From contig NZ_JAEUAX010000002.1 in the NCBI RefSeq assembly GCF_019511645.1, positions 124,001-188,000 of the forward strand: 64,000 nucleotides of DNA. The letters run 5' to 3'. This DNA is from Microbacterium ureisolvens (lineage in GTDB: Bacteria; Actinomycetota; Actinomycetes; Actinomycetales; Microbacteriaceae). This document shows, piece by piece, positions 27,544 to 34,287 of the stretch (within the stretch, counting starts at the first letter, position 1; the number at the start of each line of letters is the position of its first letter). A program made the position numbers and the translations under genes. The notes below the pieces were generated by a model. That model searched no databases, was not told the DNA's origin, and saw only the letters and a list, made by a program, of their open reading frames with translations.

Positions 27544-27617
27544 GGGCGCTCGACGGATGCCCGGCCCGGCGAAGCTCAGCCTTGTCGGTCCGCGCGTGAA
27601 GGCGTATAAGCGCTCGC

Positions 27618-28523
27618 TCACCGACCGGGTTCGGCGAACACGCGGGCGTGCGGCATCCGCTCGCGCATCACGGCGATCGCGTCGGGGTTGTGGTCCACGA
27701 GCACCGCGTCTCGCCCGAGCGCCGAAGCGACCGCGCCGGTCGTGCCCGAGCCCGCGAAGAAGTCGAGCACCCGGTCGCCGGGGCGCGACGACGCCTGCAC
27801 GATGCGACGCAGGATCCCCTCGGGCTTCTGCGTCGGGTACCCGGTCTTCTCCCGGCCGGTGGTCGGCACGATCGTGTGCCACCAGACGTCGGTGGGGAGC
27901 TTGCCGCGCTCGGCCTTCTCGGGGGTGACGAGTCCCGGCGCCATGTACGGCTCGCGATCGACGGCCTCCGAGTCGAACCAGTACGACTTCGGATCCTTGA
28001 CGTACACAAGGATCGTGTCGTGCTTCGTGGGCCAGCGTCTGCGCGTCTTGGCGCCGTAGTCGTAGGCCCAGATGAGCTCGTTGAGGAACCGCTCGCGCCC
28101 CACCAGCGCGTCCATGAGGACCTTGGCGTAGTGCGCCTCGCGGTAGTCGAGGTGCAGGTACAGAGTGCCGTCGTCGGCGAGCAGCCGCCACGCCTCGAGC
28201 AGCCGCGGCTCGAGGAAGCTCCAATAGTCGTCGAAGGTGTCGTCGTACACCCGCAGGTCGCCGCGGATCCGCTCGTACTCCCGACCGTGGAACCCGCGCC
28301 GCACAATCCTTTCAGCGGTCGGGGGGACGGATGCCGCGGACCGCGCGGTCTCGATGGACCGCTCCTGCGCGCGGCCCGTGTTGAACGGCGGGTCGAGATA
28401 GATCAGCGTGAAGGATGCGTCGGCCAGCATGCGCGAGACCACGAGGTTGTCGCCCTCGTGGATGTCGACGGAGCCGGGGGGCGCAGCATCCGTCGCCCCG
28501 ATCAGGGGACCCGGCGAAGCCAT
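27618..28523 (-). CDS. orphan site-specific DNA methyltransferase (N6-adenine/N4-cytosine type)
   Basis: A 301-residue methyltransferase. The catalytic 'DPPFNTG' is at residues 44-50 and the S-adenosylmethionine motif 'DFFAGSGTTG' is near 257-266, i.e. catalytic motif first and SAM motif last, the beta-class order. 'TGYPTQKPEGILRRIV' is the usual lead into the SAM region. There is no restriction endonuclease or specificity subunit nearby, so it looks like an orphan enzyme. Its start overlaps the end of the lipoate ligase gene by 22 bases on the same strand, suggesting translational coupling. The target sequence cannot be read from the protein. Confidence 0.88.
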   Translation of the reverse strand: MASPGPLIGATDAAPPGSVDIHEGDNLVVSRMLADASFTLIYLDPPFNTGRAQERSIETARSAASVPPTAERIVRRGFHGREYERIRGDLRVYDDTFDDYWSFLEPRLLEAWRLLADDGTLYLHLDYREAHYAKVLMDALVGRERFLNELIWAYDYGAKTRRRWPTKHDTILVYVKDPKSYWFDSEAVDREPYMAPGLVTPEKAERGKLPTDVWWHTIVPTTGREKTGYPTQKPEGILRRIVQASSRPGDRVLDFFAGSGTTGAVASALGRDAVLVDHNPDAIAVMRERMPHARVFAEPGR

Positions 28524-29551
28524 GCGTCCGTCGCGAACTTCGACTCCACGAGCGCCTCGGCCTCGGCGTATTCGTCGTCGGTGATGTGCCCGGGGACGGC
28601 GCCGTAGAGGTTGGTGAAGGTCTCCTCGAGCTTGGCGATGATGGCCTCGCGCGGAAGTCCCGTCTGACGGCGGAGCGGGTCGACGCGCTTGGCCGCCGAC
28701 ATCGTGCCCTTGTCGCTGAGCTTCTCGCGGCCGATGCGCAGCACCTCGGTCATGACGTTGCCGTCCATGTCGTAGCTGAGGGTCGCGTGATGGAGCACTC
28801 CCCCGTTGGCGAGCCGCTTCTGCGCGGCGCCGCCGATCTTGCCCTGAGGCGAGGCGATGTCATTGAGCGGCTGATACGTCGCTTCGATGCCGAGGGCGCG
28901 CAGCGCCTGCAGCACCCAGTCGTCGAGGAACGCGTACGAGTCGGCGAACGTGAGCCCCGCGACCAGCGACGCCGGCACGTACAGGGAGTACGTGACGATC
29001 GAGTTCGCCCCCATGAGCATCGCGCCGCCGCCCGAGATCCGGCGGACGACGTCGTAGCCGTGGGTCGCGGCGCCCTCGGGATCCACCTCGTTGCGCAGGG
29101 ACTGGAACGAGCCGATGACGACGGCGTTCTCGTCCCACTCCCAGATGCGCAGAGTCGGGCGACGGCGGCCGTCGCCGACGCGGCCGGTGAGCACCTCGTC
29201 GAGGGCGAGGTTCATGCGGGGCGAGACGGGCTTGTCGTGCACGATCTCCCAGTCGAAGTCCCGCCAGCCGGGCGCCGTCACGAGTGCCCTGCGCACCGCG
29301 GTGCCGACCGCCTCCGGCGTGAAGCCGAGCAGCTGCGCGCCCTCGGGGAGCGCCGAGCGCACGGCGGCCGCGATCGCCGCGACGTCGGATTCGATCGGGA
29401 GTCCGTTGACGGCGGCGTCGATGTCGGCGAGGGCGTCGTCGGGCTCGAGGAAGAAGTCCCCCGCTAGGTGGAAGTCCGCGATGCGGCCGTCGCGCTCCTC
29501 GAGGTCGACCACCACGAGCTTCCCGCCGGGCACCTTGTATTCGCCGTGCAT
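28502..29551 (-). CDS. lplA: lipoate-protein ligase with accessory domain at the N terminus
   Basis: A 349-residue protein. Residues ~1-90 ('HGEYKVPGGKLVVVDLEERD', 'FHLAGDFFLEPDDALADI') match the accessory domain that in E. coli LplA is C-terminal and in archaea is the separate LplB. Residues ~100-349 are the catalytic biotin/lipoate ligase fold, with 'VRRISGGGAMLMG' (lipoyl-AMP loop) and Lys238 in 'PQGKIGGAAQKR'. The domain order is therefore swapped relative to E. coli LplA. It attaches lipoate to E2/GcvH proteins. ATG 29551 starts the accessory domain exactly. No lipoyl-protein gene is nearby. Confidence 0.85.
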   Translation of the reverse strand: MHGEYKVPGGKLVVVDLEERDGRIADFHLAGDFFLEPDDALADIDAAVNGLPIESDVAAIAAAVRSALPEGAQLLGFTPEAVGTAVRRALVTAPGWRDFDWEIVHDKPVSPRMNLALDEVLTGRVGDGRRRPTLRIWEWDENAVVIGSFQSLRNEVDPEGAATHGYDVVRRISGGGAMLMGANSIVTYSLYVPASLVAGLTFADSYAFLDDWVLQALRALGIEATYQPLNDIASPQGKIGGAAQKRLANGGVLHHATLSYDMDGNVMTEVLRIGREKLSDKGTMSAAKRVDPLRRQTGLPREAIIAKLEETFTNLYGAVPGHITDDEYAEAEALVESKFATDAWLRRVP

Positions 29552-29590
29552 GGGTTTCAGCCTATTGGCGCGCACGCCGTGAGCGTGCTC

Positions 29591-29629
29591 CGCCCGGCGG
29601 CCGGGAGCCATCGTCCCGGCCGCCGGGCG
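29591..29629 (-). terminator. terminator after the GH6 cellulase gene
   Basis: A perfect 16-bp GC stem (29591-29606 with 29614-29629) and 7-base loop lies 23 bases past the cellulase stop on the minus strand, before the lipoate ligase gene. It is a strong intrinsic hairpin without a T-run. Confidence 0.7.
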
Positions 29630-29651
29630 TGCGCCGGCTAAGCCCCGCGGG

Positions 29652-31247
29652 TCACGACGTGCACGCGCGCCCGTCGAGCAGGAACTGCCACGGCGTCTGC
29701 ACCGGGCCGTCCGCATGAACGACGGTGTCAGGGGCGTTGCCCGTGCGCTTCGCGGCGCCGGTCACCGTGACGATCCCCTCGGCCTGCGCGACGGTCGCGC
29801 GCGTCGCCTTCGTGATCTGCTGCCCGTCGGGCACCGCGAAGGCGAGCGCGAAGCGCGAGCCGACCTCGCCGGAGAGGCGCACCGCGGCGGAGGCGCCGTC
29901 GAGGCTGGGCGTCCAGTCCACGTGGCAGTCGAGCGCTGCGATGCCGGGCTCGGCGAACGCGATCAGCTCGCGCGCCTGCTGCGTGAACCACTGGCCGGCC
30001 GCGGGGTCCTCGTAGCCGCGCTCGGGGTCGTTCGGACCGGCGGTGCCGCGGTAGCACTTGCCGTCGGACTCGCCGGGCACCTTGATCCAGAGGTAGGCGT
30101 CGACGAGCGGCACGTCGATGGTCGTGTCCGGACGCGCACCGAGGCCGCGGTCCGGCGGGTTGCACCAGTCCTCGTGCGTGTCGCCGTACGCTCCTTCGTG
30201 GTTCCACGGCCCGAGCCCGTTGCGGCTCGTGTCAATCACGAACCGAGTGGTCGGCGCGGTGGCGCCGAGGATCGAGGCGTAGCGCGAGTCCACCCCGGAG
30301 GTGTTGAGAGCCGGGTCCGCGGCATCCGGGCTCCACTCGCCGTACTGCGACATGCCCACGCCCTGCCAGTTCGTGGCAGGGCCGCCGTTCCAGTACTGGT
30401 TGCCGCACGAGCCGAAGTCGCCGGGGTTCACCTCGGTGACGTACGCGATGCACTGCGACACCCACGTCCCGTATGCGGTCGAATTGGCGGTGAACTGGTA
30501 GTTCGACGTGTTGAGGAAGAACCCGTCGGCGCGCTGCACGCCGGCCTTGAGCAGTCGGTCGGAGATCTCGCCGATGCTCAGCCAGGCCGCGTTCGTGCCG
30601 TCGAGGTAGACCGACGTCTCGGGAAGTGCGGCGAAGGCGTCGACGGCGTGGTTCAGCTGTTCGAAGCGGTCCGTCGCGGCCGTGCCGGCGGGCACTTCCG
30701 CAGGCTGGCACCACTCGACCTGTCCGTCGAGCGTCGTGTAGTGGGGAATGACCCCGAGCCCGTCGGGTTCGAGGATGACCGTGGCCTCGCGTCCGGCGAT
30801 GCCCGCCGCGAACCCGTCGATCCAGGCGTTGTAGGCCGCGGTGTCCGCCGCGCCGCCCGCGGAGTACTGGGCGCAGTCGCGGAACGGGAGGTTGTACGCG
30901 ACGAGCACGGGCATGCGGCCCTCCGCGGCTGCCGCGGTCACGACGGCGTCGACACCGGCCTCCACCTCGCCCGGCGTCCCGTCGGTGAACCAGGTCGCCG
31001 AGGCGATCGATCCCAGCAGCTGGGCGTCATCGCGCGCCTGCCCGCTCAGCGACTGGGCCGCTTCGAGGGTCGTGCTCCACGGATCGACGTAGAGCTCTGA
31101 GCCCGCGAGGCCGGTGCCGTCATCGGCGACCGCCGCGGTCGCCGTCAGCGGCACGGCGAGCGCGGCCACCAGCGCAGCCGCCGCACCGAGCGCGAGGGCC
31201 CGTCTGGTCGGCGGACCGCCGCGGAGTCGAGTGCGTGCCAGAGTCAT
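29652..31247 (-). CDS. secreted cellulase, glycoside hydrolase family 6
   Basis: A 531-residue exported enzyme. Residues 1-41 form a signal peptide with a twin-arginine-like n-region ('PPTRRALALGAAAALV'). The GH6 core carries 'PFRDCAQYS' (Asp124) and 'VILEPDGLGVIPHY' (proton donor Asp162), 'GWDTSRNGLGP'-like 'VIDTSRNGLGPWNHEG', and 'DAYLWIKVPGESDGKC'. It hydrolyses beta-1,4-glucan to cellobiose. The last ~90 residues, bounded by Cys ('CHVDWTPS' to 'DGRACTS'), resemble a degenerate CBM2 without the usual surface Trp residues. ATG 31247 has AAGGGAGGA upstream. A perfect CelR/CebR box lies 76 bases before the start. Confidence 0.9.
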   Translation of the reverse strand: MTLARTRLRGGPPTRRALALGAAAALVAALAVPLTATAAVADDGTGLAGSELYVDPWSTTLEAAQSLSGQARDDAQLLGSIASATWFTDGTPGEVEAGVDAVVTAAAAEGRMPVLVAYNLPFRDCAQYSAGGAADTAAYNAWIDGFAAGIAGREATVILEPDGLGVIPHYTTLDGQVEWCQPAEVPAGTAATDRFEQLNHAVDAFAALPETSVYLDGTNAAWLSIGEISDRLLKAGVQRADGFFLNTSNYQFTANSTAYGTWVSQCIAYVTEVNPGDFGSCGNQYWNGGPATNWQGVGMSQYGEWSPDAADPALNTSGVDSRYASILGATAPTTRFVIDTSRNGLGPWNHEGAYGDTHEDWCNPPDRGLGARPDTTIDVPLVDAYLWIKVPGESDGKCYRGTAGPNDPERGYEDPAAGQWFTQQARELIAFAEPGIAALDCHVDWTPSLDGASAAVRLSGEVGSRFALAFAVPDGQQITKATRATVAQAEGIVTVTGAAKRTGNAPDTVVHADGPVQTPWQFLLDGRACTS

Positions 31248-31297
31248 GTGTCCTCCCTTGGACTTCTCGGCCACCGGGCGCCGTCGCCCCGGGGAGC

Positions 31298-31343
31298 ATC
31301 ATCGTGGCGCCATCCGAAGTCATGGGAGCGCTCCCACGATGAT
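31298..31343 (-). promoter_or_regulatory. CelR/CebR operator (31323-31336) within a larger inverted repeat
   Basis: TGGGAGCGCTCCCA at 31323-31336 is a perfect 14-base palindrome identical to the binding site known for the cellulose-utilisation repressors CelR (Thermobifida) and CebR (Streptomyces). It lies upstream of the secreted cellulase. It is bracketed by a perfect 10-bp inverted repeat ATCATCGTGG (31298-31307) / CCACGATGAT (31334-31343), which could form a hairpin in the leader if transcription starts upstream. No promoter boxes are evident in the remaining part of the 209-base gap. Confidence 0.8.
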
Positions 31344-31456
31344 CACTGCGGCCAGGATGGCGTACGCGTCGCCCCGCCGTCAAACGCGCGCACCCGACCG
31401 CCGGGTGCCGCAGCGGCGTCCGTCCCCCCTCACGGTGGACGGACGGCACTCTCCGG

Positions 31457-32308
31457 TCAGGTGCGGTCCGCGATGCGCCTGTCGAGCCAGGCGAGCAGGT
31501 CGGCGCGCACCTCGGCCTGCATGACCTCGTTGAAGATCTCATGCCGCGCGTCGGGATAGATGAGCGTGGTCACGTCGGTGAAGCCGGAGCGGGTGCGGTA
31601 CGCGTCGGCCAGCCGATGCACGCTCCGCGGGCCGCCGACGGTGTCGTCGCGGCCGATCATGAGGAGGATCGGGATGTCGCGGCCCAGGTTCTTTCGCGGC
31701 ATGCCGTACATGCGGAGGGAGTCGATCACGCCGATGAGCTTGATCGGGTCTTCGCTCGTGGTGAGCGGATCGTCGATGAACGCTCGGCCCACGGACAGAT
31801 CGCTCGAGAGCCACTCGGCTCCCGTCGCACCCGGACCGTTCCACGGCTTGTTGAGGTTCTTGGTGTGGATCGACCCCGGCATGCGCAGCGCCGTGCCGGT
31901 GAGCACGACAGCGTCATAAGCGTCGGGGTGATCGTTGACGAGCATCTGGGCGAGCACCGAGCCGCCGGAGTGTCCGAGCAGCACCAGAGGAAGCCCGGGG
32001 TTCTGTCCGCGGATCTGCTGGGTGAACTGCCACATCGCGGCGAGCGCGCCGCGCAGCCCGCCCTTGCCCAGGTGGCCGAGACGCGTCGCGTCGCCGCCGT
32101 GCTGGCCCATGCCGGTGCGCCCATGGCCGCGGTGGTCGGCCGCGTAGACGGTGTACCCGTCCGCGACGAGCGCGGCGATCAGCGCACCGTATCGTCCGGC
32201 GTGCTCGCCGATGCCGTGCAGCAGCTGCACGATCCCGCGCGGCGACGCCTGGGCCGGGTGGACGTCGTAGTGGATCGTGATGTCATGCGCGTCGATGAAC
32301 TCGGGCAT
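31457..32308 (-). CDS. alpha/beta hydrolase, monoacylglycerol-lipase-like
   Basis: A 283-residue serine hydrolase of the S33/lysophospholipase group. 'GIVQLLHGIGEHAGRYGAL' is the oxyanion and GEHxxRY block diagnostic of monoacylglycerol lipases, 'YAADHRGHGRTG' follows, and 'LVLLGHSGGSVLAQ' has the nucleophile Ser114 with an unusual Gly-Gly instead of Met-Gly after Ser. 'LLMIGRDDTVGG' and 'YPDARHEIFNE' give Asp and His. Cytoplasmic. It is divergent from a MarR-MFS pair and convergent in order with the cellulase gene, with no sign of co-regulation. Confidence 0.87.
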   Translation of the reverse strand: MPEFIDAHDITIHYDVHPAQASPRGIVQLLHGIGEHAGRYGALIAALVADGYTVYAADHRGHGRTGMGQHGGDATRLGHLGKGGLRGALAAMWQFTQQIRGQNPGLPLVLLGHSGGSVLAQMLVNDHPDAYDAVVLTGTALRMPGSIHTKNLNKPWNGPGATGAEWLSSDLSVGRAFIDDPLTTSEDPIKLIGVIDSLRMYGMPRKNLGRDIPILLMIGRDDTVGGPRSVHRLADAYRTRSGFTDVTTLIYPDARHEIFNEVMQAEVRADLLAWLDRRIADRT

Positions 32309-32381
32309 GCGCAGAAGTCTATGGGCGGGCAACATCTCACCCCCGCCTGACGCGGGAGGCGGCATCCGTCCCCAGACTTTC

Positions 32382-32413
32382 TTTAGCAAGGCTAATGAGC
32401 TATGCTAACTAAC
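32382..32413 (+). promoter_or_regulatory. MarR operator and promoter of the MarR-MFS operon
   Basis: TTAGCAAGGCTAA (32383-32395) is a perfect 5-3-5 inverted repeat, and another GCTAA half-site lies at 32404-32408, 13 bases on. The -10 candidate TATGCT (32401-32406) sits between, so the bound regulator would block RNA polymerase. This is the usual autoregulatory layout of MarR genes. Confidence 0.65.
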
Positions 32414-32416
32414 CGG

Positions 32417-32890
32417 ATGAGCAGCAACGAGACTTCAGATGCAGACACCGGCCCCGACGCCGGAACCCACGCAGACCTCTCCCCCGCCGCATCGCAGCTG
32501 CGCATCGCGACGTTCCGGCTCGCGCGACGCATGCGCACGCAGCGCGCCGTCGACTCGATGAGCGACGGGCAGTTCGCGGTGCTCGCGGCCCTCAAGGTGC
32601 ACGGTCCTCACACGCTCGGCGATCTCGCCGAGCGTGAGCGCGTGTCGGCCCCGTCGATGAACCGCACCGTCAACTGCCTGCAGGATTCCGGGTACATCGT
32701 GCGCGGCGCCGACGAGCGCGACGGCCGCAAGGTCGTGATCTCCCTCACCCCCGAGGGCACCGCCGTCGTGGAGGAGACCGCCCGACGCCGCGATGCCTGG
32801 GTCGAGGCCACCCTCGCCGAGCTCACGCCGGCCGAACGCGAGACCCTCGCCGCCGCCGCCGCGATCATGGAGCGGATGGTGGCCCGATGA
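32417..32890 (+). CDS. MarR-family regulator
   Basis: A 157-residue winged-helix protein: 'MSDGQFAVLAALKVHGPHT', recognition helix region 'LAERERVSAPSMNRTVNCL', and wing 'GYIVRGADERDGRKVVISLT'. The start is taken at ATG 32417 because the ATG at 32402 lies inside the -10 box. Four-base overlap with the MFS gene shows an operon, so it most likely represses the pump until a toxic ligand binds. Confidence 0.88.
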   Translation: MSSNETSDADTGPDAGTHADLSPAASQLRIATFRLARRMRTQRAVDSMSDGQFAVLAALKVHGPHTLGDLAERERVSAPSMNRTVNCLQDSGYIVRGADERDGRKVVISLTPEGTAVVEETARRRDAWVEATLAELTPAERETLAAAAAIMERMVAR

Positions 32891-34245
32891 GCGCGATGTT
32901 CCGGTCCTTCTCCGCCTTCAACTACCGCGTCTGGTTCATCGGCGCCCTCGTGTCCAACATCGGCGCGTGGATGCAGTCGACCGCGATCAGCTGGGTGGTG
33001 CTCACGGAGCTCACCGACAACGACGCCGCCGCGATGGGCGTCACGATGGCGCTGCAGTTCGCGCCGCCGCTCCTCCTCGTGGGCGTCACCGGCCTCGTCG
33101 CCGACCGCTTCGACCGCCGCAAGCTGCTTCTGGTCACCCAGAGCCTGCTGCTCCTGCTCGGCGTCGCGATCGGCGTGCTCATCTTCGCCGGTCTGATGAC
33201 GCTGCCCATCATGTACCTCTTCGCCCTCGCGCTCGGCGTCGTCGCCGCGTTCGACAACCCGGCGCGCCAGGCCTTCGTCTCCGACCTCGTGGCCCGCGAG
33301 AACGCCTCGAACGCGGTCGCGCTGAATGCGGCGTCGTTCAACGGCGCCCGCATGATCGGTCCGGCCGTCGCGGGCATCGTCATCGTCGCGATCGGCACCG
33401 GCTGGGTGTTCGTCGCCAACGCGGTGACGTTCCTCGCCATGCTGGCGGCGCTCCTGCTCATCCGCACGCACGAGCTCGTACCTCGCGTCAAGGCGCCGCA
33501 GTCGTCCCGCCTCGCCGACGGCTTCCGCTACGTCGCCGGCCGCCCCGACCTCATCGTGACGTGCGCCATGGTGTTCCTCATCGGCGCATTCGGCATGAAC
33601 TTCCCGATCCTCGCCTCGACCATGGCGGTCGAGTTCGGCAAGGAGGCCGACGGTTTCGGACTGCTGAGCTCGATCCTCGCGATCGGCTCCGTCGCGGGCG
33701 CCCTCATGGCCGCCCGCCGCGACCGCGCACGGCTGCGCGTCCTCATCATCGGCACCGCGATGTTCGGCGTCGCCGCCGTGGTGTCGGCGTTCATGCCGAA
33801 CTACTGGCTCTACGCGATCACGCTCATGTTCACGGGCTTCGCGGTCGTCACCATGATGACGACGGCGAACGGCTACGTGCAGACGACGACCGACCCGGTG
33901 CTGCGCGGCCGCGTGCTGGCGCTGTACATGGCGATCCTCATGGGCGGCACTCCGATCGGCGCACCCATCGTCGGGTGGGTCGCGGCCGAGTTCGGCCCGC
34001 GCGTGGCGATCCTCGTCGGCGCGGTCGCCGCCTTCGTCGCCTTCGCGATCGGCTCCACGTGGCTGCTCTGGTCAGGACGCCTGCACCGCCACGAGCAGAA
34101 GCGGTTCCGCCTCACGCTCGACGAGACGCGGCCGCTGACGATCGTCGCGCCCGAGGAGTTCAGCGACGAGGTCGCCGGCACCACACCGATCCGCGTGCTC
34201 CCCGGCGACGAGGACGAGATCCGCACCCGCGCCCGCGCCAGCTGA
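32887..34245 (+). CDS. MFS transporter, EntS/TMS-type exporter
   Basis: A 452-residue major facilitator protein with about 12 hydrophobic segments starting at 'FNYRVWFIGALVSNIGAWMQ', characteristic of the EntS-like exporter group. 'DRFDRRKLLLVTQ' is the loop 2-3 motif. A ~45-residue charged C-terminal tail with 'LHRHEQKRFRLTLDE' follows the last helix. Substrate is unknown; MarR coupling suggests efflux of a drug, antibiotic or siderophore. It is co-translated with the MarR gene. Confidence 0.87.
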   Translation: MSAMFRSFSAFNYRVWFIGALVSNIGAWMQSTAISWVVLTELTDNDAAAMGVTMALQFAPPLLLVGVTGLVADRFDRRKLLLVTQSLLLLLGVAIGVLIFAGLMTLPIMYLFALALGVVAAFDNPARQAFVSDLVARENASNAVALNAASFNGARMIGPAVAGIVIVAIGTGWVFVANAVTFLAMLAALLLIRTHELVPRVKAPQSSRLADGFRYVAGRPDLIVTCAMVFLIGAFGMNFPILASTMAVEFGKEADGFGLLSSILAIGSVAGALMAARRDRARLRVLIIGTAMFGVAAVVSAFMPNYWLYAITLMFTGFAVVTMMTTANGYVQTTTDPVLRGRVLALYMAILMGGTPIGAPIVGWVAAEFGPRVAILVGAVAAFVAFAIGSTWLLWSGRLHRHEQKRFRLTLDETRPLTIVAPEEFSDEVAGTTPIRVLPGDEDEIRTRARAS

Positions 34246-34287
34246 CACGCCGCCCGGACCCCGCCGGCCCGGACCCCGCGCAACGGG

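Noticed and set aside
28487..28523. Possible frameshift between the lipoate ligase and methyltransferase genes because they overlap by 22 bases
   Set aside because: Both reading frames are complete with their own conserved ends; this is a normal coupled overlap.
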